This document shows positions 1 through 10,155 of a DNA stretch of 64,000 nt, one piece after another (the first letter of the stretch is position 1; each line of letters begins with the position of its first letter). The stretch lies in assembly GCF_003863365.1 (NCBI RefSeq), contig NZ_RQXT01000012.1, positions 62,001 through 126,000 on the forward strand. Direction: 5' to 3'. This DNA is from Mesorhizobium tamadayense (GTDB taxonomy: Bacteria > Pseudomonadota > Alphaproteobacteria > Rhizobiales > Rhizobiaceae). A program made the position numbers and the translations under genes. Under the pieces are notes generated by a model, which saw only the letters and a program-made list of their open reading frames with translations, ran no database searches and was not told the DNA's origin.

Positions 1-401
1 GCCCTGCGTGCCCCAACGAGAACCTTCCCACGCCACAGCGGGCTCTCCTTCAACTTCTCGAGGATCGCAAATTTCCCCTTCATTCCCTGTTCGAAGGGAG
101 TCTTGATCGCGTGCTCTTCACCCTGCCTGTCGATGGACACGAAGCGGCCCGTTGTATAGTCAAGGACCACACCGCCGCCCTTCACCTCGATAATCAGAAG
201 GCCATAATGCGGACGACAAATGAGGAAATCGACCTCTCCGTCTCGTGGCCCTATTCCGTGGGGTTTCGCGATCCACTTGACCGAATGAACAACGAGATAG
301 TCGTCGCCGAGGCCCGATCGGAACGCCTTGTAGAGCTGCCTCTCGCCAGAGGATTCCGTCAATTCATCGTCTAGCGGTGGAATGCAGATCGCCACGGTCA
401 C
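1..401 (-). CDS. NERD-like nuclease-related domain protein (partial, runs off left edge)
   Basis: About 133 residues are visible and the gene continues beyond the left edge. The reading frame shows VDFLICRPHYGLLIIEVKGG, the D...(I/V)EVKGG pattern of the nuclease-related (NERD) domain, a PD-(D/E)XK-like fold. I chose the GTG at 401 because no ATG or GTG lies further upstream in frame before the preceding gene. It begins 27 bases after the stop of the zinc peptidase gene and is probably the last visible gene of the hsdMSR operon. A DNA or RNA processing role in defence is inference only; NERD proteins are poorly characterised and often carry a helicase domain further on. Confidence 0.6.
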   Translation of the reverse strand, partial: MTVAICIPPLDDELTESSGERQLYKAFRSGLGDDYLVVHSVKWIAKPHGIGPRDGEVDFLICRPHYGLLIIEVKGGGVVLDYTTGRFVSIDRQGEEHAIKTPFEQGMKGKFAILEKLKESPLWRGKVLVGARR

Positions 402-428
402 TGAAACAGGTCGTGAGGCATATGCCAG

Positions 429-1142
429 CTACAACTCGCCGCCTCGCTCGTGTAGCCATTTGCGATGCTGCGTATAAGTCGGCAAGACCCTGGCGACCTC
501 TGCCCAAAACACCGGTGAATGGTCCCGGACTTTTAGGTGGCTCAATTCATGCACGGCAACATAGTCAATCACTTGCGGCGGTAGCTGCATAATCCGCCAA
601 TGAAAATTCAGCGTTCCTTCGGAACCACACGAGGCCCACCTGAAACCTAGGTCCATGACCTGAACGTATCTTGCAGGGTCTACCCCTACGATCGTCTTCC
701 ACCTGTTGACAGTGTCATTCAAGTAAGCGTGCGCTGCTCGCGTATAGTGCTGAGCTATCCGCTTATCGCCGGCTGTCACCTGCTCCCGGCGGAATAAAAG
801 CCGATCTCCGTGGAAGCGAACCGTCGGGGTGGGCGGCCCAGCGGGATCGACATCTATGAGCTTCAGCCGATAATGCTTGCCGAGAAAATGGAACCCCTCG
901 CCATCAATGAATTCCGGCCGACGGAACACCGTCTCACGACCAATGTCTTTGTGGCTTGCAAGCTTCTGGTGAACCCAAACCAATCTGGTCCTGATCAATT
1001 CGCCGACCTGGCCAATATCGGCATCTTTGGGGAGATGAGCCACAAGCGAAGCATCGCGCTCCACTGTTAAGCCAACGGTCTTCCGGCGCTCGCTGCGCAT
1101 CACATGAAAGGTGAGGTCGTCGACACGGATGGTCTCGCTCAT
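429..1142 (-). CDS. YgjP-type (DUF45/M48-like) zinc metallopeptidase
   Basis: Predicted 237-residue cytosolic zinc peptidase of the YgjP/DUF45 family. The HELSH motif at residues 198-202 followed by H208 in the RDHSPVFW stretch is the family signature: two His zinc ligands, a catalytic Glu, and a third His in the (N/D)HSxxFW motif. The start at 1142 overlaps the hsdR stop as ATGA, so translation is coupled; a start 42 bases upstream is possible but would lie deep inside hsdR. Members of this family commonly sit beside type I restriction genes. The substrate is unknown; a link to restriction control is inference. Confidence 0.85.
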   Translation of the reverse strand: MSETIRVDDLTFHVMRSERRKTVGLTVERDASLVAHLPKDADIGQVGELIRTRLVWVHQKLASHKDIGRETVFRRPEFIDGEGFHFLGKHYRLKLIDVDPAGPPTPTVRFHGDRLLFRREQVTAGDKRIAQHYTRAAHAYLNDTVNRWKTIVGVDPARYVQVMDLGFRWASCGSEGTLNFHWRIMQLPPQVIDYVAVHELSHLKVRDHSPVFWAEVARVLPTYTQHRKWLHERGGEL

Positions 1143-4100
1143 GAGGCGAACGCCGCGCGGCTTGCCCGCGCGACCCCCATGCAATCAGCCGCAATTGCAT
1201 CCAGCTCGGCGAATGGGAACAGGTTGCTGCTGTCGAGTTGGCGGAAAACCCACCGCCTCGCTTCCTCTTGTCCGACTGAATTGTCCCAGAAGCCTGCTAT
1301 AGCAGCCTCCTGCCGCAGGTGCCGAACGATTTCCGAAGCCAATTCCGCAAGATCGGTGTCCCTGTCACCGCTCCCGTATCGCATTCGGAGGATCCCGAAG
1401 ATCGGCCCCTCTGTGTACGGGTCGAGCCCGTGATACACTGCCGACGCGGATGACGCCGCCAAGGCTTCATCAATGACTTTCTGAAGCTGCTTTGCGATCT
1501 CGTTCCAGTCTTGCTGATGACTGGTCAGTATACCTTCAAGCCTCTCGCTCAAGCTCTTGAACCTGGCTGGGTCCTTCTCGAACGAAATCGAAATGTGGTG
1601 ACGAAGAGCGTTCTCCATTTCGGCTGCCTTCGCGCGATCGCTGTTCTTGCGCGAGACCTCCGCGGCGAAGTTTGGATCGAGGATTTCGATTGGGGGAATT
1701 TTGGGATCGATGCCATGCGCCTGGATGAAGGCATCGAGCATGGCTTGAACTTTGTGAGCCACCCCGCGAACATCCAGAGTACCGTCCCGATAGAGGTTTG
1801 CCGCAGCCTTTGCGATGAACGCGTAAATCTTCACGTCTTTGGTGAACGGTCTCGCCTCGGGGCGGGGCATGAGAGTATCGAACAGGCCGATGAGGCTCTT
1901 CACCAGAACCAGAAACTGGGCCCGAAACTTCTGGTCCTTGAGCTTCCCAACGCACGTATCGACATAGGCTTGTAGATCCGAACTAAGGGTTATGCCGACA
2001 TCGGCAAAGTGCTTGACCACTGCATCACGAGCTTGGCGGAGCTCAGGCAGCAGTTCTTCGGGCTTGCCGATGCCACCGGTCAGGTCGCTCTGATCCTCGG
2101 CGTCATAGAGCGCGAGCGCGTCCGCCAGGTTCTTTCCGACGCCGTAGTAGTCCACAACGATGCCGAAGCGCTTGGCCTCGCCAGCCGTGCGGTTGGTGCG
2201 GGCAATGGCCTGGAGCAGCTCGGCGCCAGAGATGGCGCGGTCGATATACATCGCCTGTTCTACCTTGGCGTCGAAGCCGGTGAGCAGCTTGCTCTTCACC
2301 ACCAGCATCGCGAGAGCATCCCGAGAAAGCGGCTTCTTGAACCGCTCGATCCGCTGCTTCGTCTCCGCAACGCCGCCCCAGGCCTTCAGGTGAGGTAGGT
2401 CGTTGTGGTCCACAGAGATGACGGCCACGAACTCGAGGGCCCTGATCGTGTCGAGGTATGGCAGCGCGGAGGCCAGGAACGCCACGTCGCCACTGGCGTC
2501 CTGAGCGTCTTCAGGGGTGATGTCCTTCAAGATGTCCGCAGCGCCATCTATGGCGGCAACGATCTCGTCGCGGGCGTCATTCAACGCGTCGACATACTGG
2601 ACGGCCAATTCCCTGCTGGAGGCGACGAGTTGCGCCTTCAAGTCGTTCGGCAGGATGTTGATGATGTAGTGCCGAAGCACATCGATGGCCTTGGCCTTCA
2701 GCGGGTCGGCGGCGGTGAGAACCCGAGCATGCGTCGCATAGCGGTCTTTGATCGCCTCCCGTTCTTCGGGGGACTTCCCAGCAAACGTGGCATTGAACAG
2801 CCCGTCCAGCGTGCCCCTGTCAGTGACATCGGCCTTAAGCTCACGCCCTTCGTAAAGGATCTTCACGATGGCGCCGTCCGCCTCCGCATCACGAAGGAGG
2901 TAGCGGTCGATGTAAGTGCCGAAGATATCTCTGGTCTTCTTCTTGCTCTTCTCCTCGATAGGCGTTCCGGTAAATCCGATCCGCGCAGCGTTCGGCAGAG
3001 CGTCCAGAAGGTTCTGATGAAGCCCGCTGGTGTGCGACCGGTGCGCCTCGTCGATTAGGATCAGAACGTCCTCACTCTCGTTCAGGACGGGAAAGGCCAG
3101 TCGCTCACTGATCTTTGCGACCAGCTTGCCCGAACGCAGCAGGTCGCTCTTCGCAGGGAGAAGTTCATCGGTCTTGCTCGCAGGAAGATCATCGTTCTCG
3201 GCTGCGAACACGATCTCCTGCTCGTCACCGCCGCCGTTCCGTTCCTGCAGCTTTTGGATCATCACGAACACGAGGTCAGGCTCCTGGCGCCCCAGATGGG
3301 TTTTCGCGCCATCCGCGTTCCGTGCGACCCGCATGACCTGACCGGCCAGCTTCGCGGTTTTCGACAACTGGTCCTCGAGGTCGGTTCGATCTGTGACCAC
3401 GACCACCTTGAACCGCCGGAGCTCGGGGATCGTGCGCAGCTTCTTGACCAGGAACACCATGGTCAGGCTCTTCCCCGAGCCCTGGGTGTGCCAGATGATG
3501 CCGCCCCGGCGATCCGTCATACCATCCTGACGGCGTGTCCTGCCTTCGCGCAGCCGGTTCAGGGCGATGTGGACCGAACGGAATTGCTGATAGCGCGGTA
3601 CGACCTTGATCCGCGCCCCATCGTCCGTCGTCATGTACACGGTGAAAGAGCGCATCGCGTCGAGGAGGTAAGCAGGCCGCAGGAGACCCGCGGCGAGGAT
3701 TTCCTGCTGGACCAGTTCGGTGCCGGGCGCCTTGCCTATCTCGCGGCAGACCTCATCGCTAGCGGCACGCGTGTGCTCGATGCCGACCGGCTTGACCGAG
3801 CGCCACGGAAGGAAATCGTCGGGCGGGGCGGTGACCGATCCGACACGGGCATCGTAGTAATCGGTGGCGACGAGAAGCTGGTTCGTCCAGAACAGCCGCT
3901 CCGCGCCTTCGTTCTTCTCGGGAACGCGGCGATTGGCGTAGCGGCGCATCTGGTCGATTGCGGTGGCGATTGGGTCGGTTACGGCGGGACTCTTGGCCTC
4001 GATCACTACCAGCGGCAAGCCGTTCACGAACAGCACGACGTCCGGCACGATGAACCCGCGATCGCCAATGGCGCCAGGCGGGTCTACGCGGAACTGGTTG

Positions 4101-4522
4101 ATGGCGACAAACTCGTTCTCGTCGCCCGGCTCGAAGCCGATGAAGCGCACGCGACGCTCATGCTCGCCATCGGGCCCCGACACGTTCACGCCGCGCACGA
4201 TCTTGTCGTGCATTTCCTCGTTGATCGCGATGAAATCCCTCGCGGTCGCCCTTTCGATCTGCGAAATCGCCTGGTTGATGCGGCGGTCATCCAGCCATTC
4301 GGACCCGTCGTCGTTGCGGTTTAGGCGGCGCAGCGCGGCCTCGAGCCGGTGGCGCAGCAGCGACTGCTGAAAATCGGTTCGGCCGAGCAGGTGATAGTCC
4401 TTGCGGCCGCTGCTCGGGTCCTCGTCGGCGCCCTCGACATGGGCCCAACCCATGGCACCCAACTGGCGCAGCAGAGGGCGCTCGACGACGTTCAGCTCGT
4501 CCAGGCGGTCCAGCTGGCTCAT
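1139..4522 (-). CDS. hsdR: Type I restriction endonuclease subunit R (HsdR)
   Basis: A 1127-residue motor and nuclease subunit of a type I restriction-modification complex. An N-terminal nuclease domain shows PD at 160-161 and IEAK at 174-177 (PD-ExK). The SF2 translocase shows HTQGSGKS (Walker A, about 345-352), DEAH at 492-495 and GFTGTP near 518-522. The length fits the family. The start overlaps the hsdS stop by ATGA and the end overlaps the peptidase start by ATGA, placing it inside a tight operon hsdM-hsdS-hsdR. It is expected to cleave unmodified foreign DNA after ATP-driven translocation. Confidence 0.96.
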   Translation of the reverse strand: MSQLDRLDELNVVERPLLRQLGAMGWAHVEGADEDPSSGRKDYHLLGRTDFQQSLLRHRLEAALRRLNRNDDGSEWLDDRRINQAISQIERATARDFIAINEEMHDKIVRGVNVSGPDGEHERRVRFIGFEPGDENEFVAINQFRVDPPGAIGDRGFIVPDVVLFVNGLPLVVIEAKSPAVTDPIATAIDQMRRYANRRVPEKNEGAERLFWTNQLLVATDYYDARVGSVTAPPDDFLPWRSVKPVGIEHTRAASDEVCREIGKAPGTELVQQEILAAGLLRPAYLLDAMRSFTVYMTTDDGARIKVVPRYQQFRSVHIALNRLREGRTRRQDGMTDRRGGIIWHTQGSGKSLTMVFLVKKLRTIPELRRFKVVVVTDRTDLEDQLSKTAKLAGQVMRVARNADGAKTHLGRQEPDLVFVMIQKLQERNGGGDEQEIVFAAENDDLPASKTDELLPAKSDLLRSGKLVAKISERLAFPVLNESEDVLILIDEAHRSHTSGLHQNLLDALPNAARIGFTGTPIEEKSKKKTRDIFGTYIDRYLLRDAEADGAIVKILYEGRELKADVTDRGTLDGLFNATFAGKSPEEREAIKDRYATHARVLTAADPLKAKAIDVLRHYIINILPNDLKAQLVASSRELAVQYVDALNDARDEIVAAIDGAADILKDITPEDAQDASGDVAFLASALPYLDTIRALEFVAVISVDHNDLPHLKAWGGVAETKQRIERFKKPLSRDALAMLVVKSKLLTGFDAKVEQAMYIDRAISGAELLQAIARTNRTAGEAKRFGIVVDYYGVGKNLADALALYDAEDQSDLTGGIGKPEELLPELRQARDAVVKHFADVGITLSSDLQAYVDTCVGKLKDQKFRAQFLVLVKSLIGLFDTLMPRPEARPFTKDVKIYAFIAKAAANLYRDGTLDVRGVAHKVQAMLDAFIQAHGIDPKIPPIEILDPNFAAEVSRKNSDRAKAAEMENALRHHISISFEKDPARFKSLSERLEGILTSHQQDWNEIAKQLQKVIDEALAASSASAVYHGLDPYTEGPIFGILRMRYGSGDRDTDLAELASEIVRHLRQEAAIAGFWDNSVGQEEARRWVFRQLDSSNLFPFAELDAIAADCMGVARASRAAFAS

Positions 4523-5781
4523 TCGGCAGCCTCCCGAATGGCCACGACCGGCTGGCGGCCGGTCAGAAGATCATCACGCAACCCTTCGCGGAGCGACGCC
4601 AGCTTGGCGCGCTGGCGACGGTGGTCCTCAATGGCCGCGGCAACACCATTCACGCGTTCGATGATGGCGCGCTGTTCGTCCAGAGTGTCTGGCACGGCGA
4701 TCAGGGCACGCCGCAGGTTCGTTGGATTGATATTGACCTGTTGGACGCCTGGCGTGGCGAATTGCCGGATGGCGCGCTGGACCGGCGCCCAGTTCAGCCA
4801 GAGGTGAAGGAACTCAGGCAGCAGGTCATCGCCACAGTGGAGCCGCACAAGGTAGGATGCGAAGGCCGGACCGGGTTCGTCCCGTCGCCAGATGGCGGCC
4901 TTGCCCACATGCTCCCAGCTGTTCGTGCGGTTGAACAGGACGTCGTTGCGCTGTACCCGGAAGCGCTCGACGGCATGGGCCGGCGCATACTTCAGATCGG
5001 CGAGATCGAACTCCCCGTCCTGAATGTTGTTCATCCGCAGCACGGGAATGCCTGCGCTGCTGTCGCCCAATGAGAGGTTGGTCCCGTATTCAGCCCCCAC
5101 GACGAAGCGGCTCAGGTTCGCGACCCCCCATGGCACCGGACGGGGTCCGACTGCCGTCGCAGTAAGTTTGGATAGGTCTCGCGGAGAACCGTCGGCCGCC
5201 AGACCACGCGTGAGCAGCTCGTCGATGATGCCGACGTGAATGGTGCGCAGTTTCTCGGTTGCCGCGTCGGTTTCGACGATCGCATCGTCGATGGCATCGA
5301 GGATGTCCGCGATCAGTTCTTGCTGGTTCGGCGGAGGGCATGCCACCAGGTATTTGACAAAATCACTGCGTTTTACGTGGACCAACCCAGACCCGCCGTG
5401 AGCATCACGCTCCGCCATGATGCGGACGCGATCCAAAGCGTAGTAGAGCCAACTAACATTTGTTGAGATAACAGGTTCGACTTTGAAAATATGCTGATTG
5501 ACGTATCCATCAGGGCCCTCCCAAATATATGGCCCAAATGATGTTCCTCGATTTCCTGACCAGGAGAACAACAGGCTTCCGCTTCCAACGAGATATTTCT
5601 CTGGAACGAATGTTCCTTTGAAGAAATTGAAGTCTTGGCCTCCGTTCAGATTCTGAATGCGGATTATGGGGACACCATCGGAATTCCAGTCCGACGGCTT
5701 GAATGCGAAACCATTTGTCAAATTGCAAAGCGCGCCGAGGGGCTTTAGGGACCAACCAATCGGAACCATAGTTTCAGGCAT
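4519..5781 (-). CDS. hsdS: Type I restriction specificity subunit S (HsdS)
   Basis: A 420-residue specificity subunit with two target-recognition domains, each followed by a conserved helical spacer. The first spacer shows the [17 protein letters not shown] stretch (about 153-169) and the second [16 protein letters not shown] near the C-terminus. The start overlaps the hsdM stop by 8 bases, and its own stop overlaps the hsdR start by ATGA. The first recognition domain (5340-5780) is visibly richer in A and T than the second and than hsdM or hsdR, which suggests it was exchanged by recombination. The target sequence cannot be read from the gene. Confidence 0.94.
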   Translation of the reverse strand: MPETMVPIGWSLKPLGALCNLTNGFAFKPSDWNSDGVPIIRIQNLNGGQDFNFFKGTFVPEKYLVGSGSLLFSWSGNRGTSFGPYIWEGPDGYVNQHIFKVEPVISTNVSWLYYALDRVRIMAERDAHGGSGLVHVKRSDFVKYLVACPPPNQQELIADILDAIDDAIVETDAATEKLRTIHVGIIDELLTRGLAADGSPRDLSKLTATAVGPRPVPWGVANLSRFVVGAEYGTNLSLGDSSAGIPVLRMNNIQDGEFDLADLKYAPAHAVERFRVQRNDVLFNRTNSWEHVGKAAIWRRDEPGPAFASYLVRLHCGDDLLPEFLHLWLNWAPVQRAIRQFATPGVQQVNINPTNLRRALIAVPDTLDEQRAIIERVNGVAAAIEDHRRQRAKLASLREGLRDDLLTGRQPVVAIREAAE

Positions 5782-8461
5782 ACCCGAGCTCCTTCAGGTA
5801 GCCACCAAGCAGTATTGTCGCGTCGGACCTACGTCCCTCCGTAGCCTTTAGGCTGACGCGGTACTTGTCCCAGAGCCGCTCCAGGGTGGCCACCAGCGCG
5901 CCCACACGGCGCGCACGGGCGCGCTCCAACCGGTGGAGCAGGCGCTCGAGGTCGATGTCGAGCACCAGTTCGCGGCAGGCGTCGTCATCGAGTTCGGCAC
6001 GAGCCGCGGTCAGCCGCTCGACGAAAGCAGCCTTCAGGCGCCGCAGCTTGGCGCGCGCCGCCTTCAGCTCTTCCTTGATCGCCTCATAGGGGACGAGCAT
6101 GGCGTCGATGGCTTCAGCCTCTTCAACTAGCGGCGCGAGGCGGCGTTCAAGATCGACCAACTCGGCCACGAACGCCCGCACGTCGGTGCCCTGTGCGCGC
6201 ATCCAGTCGATGGAGCCCTTGGACGGCTTGCCGGTGCCCGTGGTCTTGACCAGCTCCTTCCGGCGCTTGTCATCCTCGCCCATCTCGGCACGCAATTCTT
6301 TGCGGCGCTTCTCCAGCACCTTGGGAAGGGTGACGCCTTCTTCTGCCCCATCCAGCCAGTCCTCGGCGCCCTCGACGCCGTCGCCGGACTCCCAGGCTTC
6401 CTTCTCTGCCTTAATCCGCTCCCCCTCGGCTTGCGCGCCGGACAGTTCGGTGACGTAGTCCGCCATGCAATGGCGCACGAAGGGATGGGCGAGCAGCTCC
6501 TCCAGCGTCACCTTCACGGTCTTCTTGGCGTCGCTGTCCTCGTCGTCGTCAGCGTCTTCGTCCTCGAGCGCCGAGCGCAGCGTCTCCACCCAGCCGTCGA
6601 CCAGTTCGGCGAAACCGTTCTCGATGATGACGCGCAGCTCGTAGCGGATTTCGTCCCACCAGCCCGCTATGGAGCCCATGAGCGCATAACGGTCGAGGCA
6701 ACGGACCGGCAACATCGCGGGCTCGAAGCTGTCGAGCAGATCGCGCCGCAGCGGCATGAGGCGCTTGCTCTCTGGCAAGTCCGCCAGACCGGATCGCGCC
6801 GACGACCACCAGGCATCGAAAGCAGCGACCATCTCGTCCCGCCGGGTCGCGACACCCGGATCGTCTTCGACGAGCGTGCGGATATCGGCCCGCTTCGCAA
6901 TGACCTCAGCGAACTCGTCGTAGTCGGCATCGCGCCCGGCGAAAGGCTTGTCCACGTCGAAGCCCTGCGCCAGCGCCTGCAAACCGATAGTCTCGATCTC
7001 GCGCTTGGGCACGCCACCGTGAAGGTGGGCGCGCACATCGTGGGGCTCGGGCGGCGGGCTGCTGTCGGCATAGCGACGGATGTTCAGGTTGCCGGCCTCG
7101 TCCTCGATGATCGCCTTGTTGTCGACCACGGCCGCGAAGCCGGGCACGTCGGCGAACGCGTCATAGGCGCTGACGATCTTCTCGATGTGCTCGGGGTCGA
7201 TGAAGTTCTGCGCGCGACCTTCGCGATACTCACGGTCCGCATTGATGAAGAGCACCTTGCCCTTGCGTTCGTCCCGCTTGCCGCCTGGATGGCGCATCAC
7301 GAGCACGCAAGCCGGGATGCCCGTTCCATAAAAGAGGTTCTGAGGCAGTCCGATGACCGCCTCGATGCAGTCCTCTTTGAGCAGCGCGAGCCTAATCTTC
7401 TTCTCTTCTCCACCGCGGAACAGGACGCCGTGCGGCATCACCACCGCCATCTTTCCGTTCTGCTTGAGGCTTGCCAGCATATGCTGGGCGAACATGAGAT
7501 CGGCCTTCTTGCCCGTCGTCGGGCACCAGCCGAAGCGGAAGCGGTCGCCGAACTGAATGCCGCGCTTGGTGTAGTTCTGGCTGAACGGCGGATTGGCGAT
7601 CACTCGGTCGAAGCGCATCAGACGCCCGTCCTCGATGTGCTTCGGTTCGAGCAGCGTGTCGCCGTTCCGGATGTCGGCGTCGGGGATGCCATGCAGCAGC
7701 AGGTTCATCCGGCAGATCGCCCAAACGGCGCCATTGTCTTCCTGACCGTAGAGACGAAGGCGCGGCCCGCCGTGCTGCAGGGCATGCTCATTCCCTTGGT
7801 TCAGCATGCCACCACTGCCGCAAGTTGGGTCGTAAAGCGAAGTGCCGCCCTGCGGGTCGAGGATCCGCACCATCAGCTGCACGACACCTCTCGGGGTATA
7901 GAACTCGCCGGCCTTCTTACCGGCCGAATCCGCGAACTCGCTGATTAGGTACTCGTAGGCAGCGCCCAGGAGGTCGGGAAACTCGAAGTCCTCATCCAAA
8001 AGGCGGTACTTGTTGAAGTGGCTGATGAGCCGCCGCAGCTTTTCGTCCGGGATTTCCGACTCGCCGACTTTACGGGCGAAATTGATGTGGCCCAGAACAC
8101 CAGACAGCGCCTGATGGTTCGAGTTCTCCAACCCGGCCAAGGCCTTGTTCAGCTCGTTGGCAACGTTGGAATGCACGTCGTTTAGCAGCCGCCCCCATCG
8201 GGCAACGTGCGGGACAAAGAACGTCTTTTCGTACGATGAGGGATGGTCGGCCCGCTGGAGCGCTTCTTGATCGGTCCGGCCCTGCGCGCGCTGCTCTTTC
8301 AGAATCTTGTCACGCTGCTGCTCGAATATATCCGAGCAGCGCTTCAGGAATAAGATACCGAAAATGTACTCCTTGAACTCCGAAGCGTCCATTTTGCCGC
8401 GGAGGATATCGGCTGCCGCGAACAGATGGCGCTCAAGTTTCTCTAATGTAAGTTTGGACAC
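5774..8461 (-). CDS. hsdM: Type I modification methyltransferase subunit M (HsdM), long form
   Basis: N6-adenine DNA methyltransferase subunit. It has an HsdM N-terminal helical domain, the SAM-binding motif DPTCGSGG (211-218) and the catalytic NPPF (290-293). The protein is 895 residues, about 350-400 longer than a typical HsdM; the extra C-terminal half is acidic ([12 protein letters not shown]) and then strongly helical and charged ([26 protein letters not shown]), like coiled coil. The start is a GTG at 8461 with a GAGGGG ribosome site about 9 bases upstream. It is the first gene of the operon hsdM-hsdS-hsdR-peptidase-NERD protein, so the promoter should lie just above 8461. Confidence 0.94.
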   Translation of the reverse strand: MSKLTLEKLERHLFAAADILRGKMDASEFKEYIFGILFLKRCSDIFEQQRDKILKEQRAQGRTDQEALQRADHPSSYEKTFFVPHVARWGRLLNDVHSNVANELNKALAGLENSNHQALSGVLGHINFARKVGESEIPDEKLRRLISHFNKYRLLDEDFEFPDLLGAAYEYLISEFADSAGKKAGEFYTPRGVVQLMVRILDPQGGTSLYDPTCGSGGMLNQGNEHALQHGGPRLRLYGQEDNGAVWAICRMNLLLHGIPDADIRNGDTLLEPKHIEDGRLMRFDRVIANPPFSQNYTKRGIQFGDRFRFGWCPTTGKKADLMFAQHMLASLKQNGKMAVVMPHGVLFRGGEEKKIRLALLKEDCIEAVIGLPQNLFYGTGIPACVLVMRHPGGKRDERKGKVLFINADREYREGRAQNFIDPEHIEKIVSAYDAFADVPGFAAVVDNKAIIEDEAGNLNIRRYADSSPPPEPHDVRAHLHGGVPKREIETIGLQALAQGFDVDKPFAGRDADYDEFAEVIAKRADIRTLVEDDPGVATRRDEMVAAFDAWWSSARSGLADLPESKRLMPLRRDLLDSFEPAMLPVRCLDRYALMGSIAGWWDEIRYELRVIIENGFAELVDGWVETLRSALEDEDADDDEDSDAKKTVKVTLEELLAHPFVRHCMADYVTELSGAQAEGERIKAEKEAWESGDGVEGAEDWLDGAEEGVTLPKVLEKRRKELRAEMGEDDKRRKELVKTTGTGKPSKGSIDWMRAQGTDVRAFVAELVDLERRLAPLVEEAEAIDAMLVPYEAIKEELKAARAKLRRLKAAFVERLTAARAELDDDACRELVLDIDLERLLHRLERARARRVGALVATLERLWDKYRVSLKATEGRRSDATILLGGYLKELGYA

Positions 8462-8804
8462 TGGGCGCCCCTCACACGACTCACGGAATCAAGGCGGCAC
8501 TCTCGGGCGGGACCGTTTCCAATGCAACTCAGCCCTATATGAATGATAAAAACCCGCAGGCGCCACCCAGTTTGCTGTTTACGGAACGCCCACATTCGCG
8601 ATTTCCGGGGAAGATCGCTCCGGATCAAAAGCAGGCTAGGCTAAATCGCGGCTACCGCACACGGCAAAGACAGGCTGGCCAGCATCAGGCCGAAATGCGA
8701 CGATCAGGTCAACGAAACTCTCGAAGCGGTGTTGGATCGCTGAGATAGACCGTTGCCGGCAAATAAACGAACGCCGTAGGCGAGCGCCGAATAGGGGCCC
8801 CACA
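8462..8804. other. Intergenic region upstream of hsdM
   Basis: No convincing gene is seen. The part next to 8461 should hold the promoter of the restriction operon; I could not identify clear -35 and -10 boxes. The far part (8794-8824) holds GGGGCCCCACA followed by a C-rich run that resembles 14517-14548. Confidence 0.4.
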
Positions 8805-9116
8805 TCACCCCCACGCCCCCGCCAAACCCATGGGGCCGAGGGGTGCTTGGTCCACCGGGCTAGAGGTCGATGATCTCGAATTCCTCGTCCGAGCCGTCCC
8901 ATTCCTCCGAGCCAGGAGACTCACTTGCCTGGGATCATACAACTCGACGAAAAGCCGTTTAGCCGCTTCTAGGCTCTGAGCGGTGAATGTCTCGTCGTTG
9001 ACCTCAACCTCCCAATCCCCCGCTGGCGTAGGCCAGGCCTGCCCAACTTGGATACCGCCCAACGCGGTATCGACGAAATAGTGCCCGGTATCATTGATCC
9101 AAAGCTGCAATGCCAT
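8805..9116 (-). CDS. Small acidic hypothetical protein, apparent frameshift near C-terminus
   Basis: I do not recognise the family. The first 60 residues (MALQLWINDTGHYFVDTALG onward) look like a real compact protein with many acidic and hydrophobic positions. After residue LYDP (about 8932) the frame turns into low-quality Arg/Ser-rich sequence. In the -1 frame from the same point the reading becomes SQASESPGSEEWDGSDEEFE and ends IIDL with a stop at 8860, a far more natural acidic tail. I infer a one-base deletion near 8934, or a sequencing error. The gene stands alone between the restriction operon and a small exported protein. Confidence 0.45.
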   Translation of the reverse strand: MALQLWINDTGHYFVDTALGGIQVGQAWPTPAGDWEVEVNDETFTAQSLEAAKRLFVELYDPRQVSLLARRNGTARTRNSRSSTSSPVDQAPLGPMGLAGAWG

Positions 9117-9231
9117 CTGAACCCTTCCTCGATCTGTTCGACTGGCCTGTCACTTTGGGTGAACCAGGCTGGCGCCGAAAGCCATCTAACGCCCGGCTGA
9201 TCAAGGGCCGCTGTCTTCACCGCACGGTCAA

Positions 9232-9588
9232 TCAGCCCCGCATCATCGAGTGCAGGATGGCCTGCATGTGCACTTCCAAATCGAGTTCGCCCCGCGCGTC
9301 AGCGGCCAACAGGTACTCGGCCTTGGCCCGGCGGTCGCCTCGGCTGATCGCAGGATAAGAGCAGACGGCCAGCAATGCTTCCTCTTCAATCCGGTCTGCC
9401 CTCCTGCGGTCGTGCAAGCTGCTGCCCGCTCGATGTACAATCGTATGGAGCACGGCATATGCAGTCTCATGGGTGGCGATTAGCACCTGCAATTCGCGTG
9501 AAGTATATTCACCTTCAGCAAACGTCGGTTCAACGACAGACGCAACGGCGGTGAACGCAAGAAGTGTGCGACGGGTGACTCCGGGCAT
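9232..9588 (-). CDS. Small exported hypothetical protein with twin-arginine-like signal
   Basis: A 118-residue protein of unknown family. The N-terminus MPGVTRRTLLAFTAVASVVE followed by PTFA looks like a signal peptide with an RR pair before the hydrophobic stretch, so Tat or Sec export is plausible. The mature part is helical and charged with several His residues (THETAYAVLH, EVHMQAILHSMM), which could suggest metal binding, but no known motif is present. It lies alone, with no clear operon partner. Confidence 0.55.
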   Translation of the reverse strand: MPGVTRRTLLAFTAVASVVEPTFAEGEYTSRELQVLIATHETAYAVLHTIVHRAGSSLHDRRRADRIEEEALLAVCSYPAISRGDRRAKAEYLLAADARGELDLEVHMQAILHSMMRG

Positions 9589-10155
9589 GCCTCATATCTT
9601 TGCCGTCTGATGAGTGCGGCACACCATAACACTGGAGCAACTGTTCGCGGAGGTGTTCTGCAACGCGATCACATTGTCTGCTGACAAAACGTGTCCGGTC
9701 CCACAGCTGCCCCTCGCGCCCCCTAGGTAAGCGGTTGAGCCCCCGTGAAAACTAAAAGTCGCCGGGTGAGGCCCGACATTCACCGCCCGCCCCGACCTGC
9801 CGACAAATCCCGGCGAGCTGCGTCCCGGCGGCTGCGATCTCACACGCTGGCGTTTTAGGGTCAAAACTGTACCGCTGGCTGCCACCGACGGCCGAGATGG
9901 GTAGAAGTTGCCGTTCTGCTCATCTGCCGCAACGAGAGCACGCTGCGCCAAAATCCGTCATAGGCAATCAGCGCAATCGAGGATGATCATCATATAAGGC
10001 GACATTACCGGCTGTCCAAAGAGAGTGATTGCCGTCTAAAGAATACTTCGCGATTCAATATCCGGATTTCTGAATCTTTCCAGACGATTGACAGTAGTTA
10101 ATCGATAGAGCATCCTGCGCTTGCTACTTTTTCCTTTGTGAACTGGGGGGAGTTC
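9589..10155. other. Gene-free stretch upstream of the astacin gene
   Basis: About 570 bases in which I see no convincing gene. A 119-codon open frame on the minus strand (9592-9951) has poor composition and no ribosome site. From about 9960 the sequence becomes AT-richer and probably holds the promoter of the downstream protease gene. Confidence 0.4.

Noticed and set aside
9592..9951. 119-codon minus-strand frame
   Set aside because: Low-complexity Ser/Arg/Gly composition, no ribosome site and no signal or domain.
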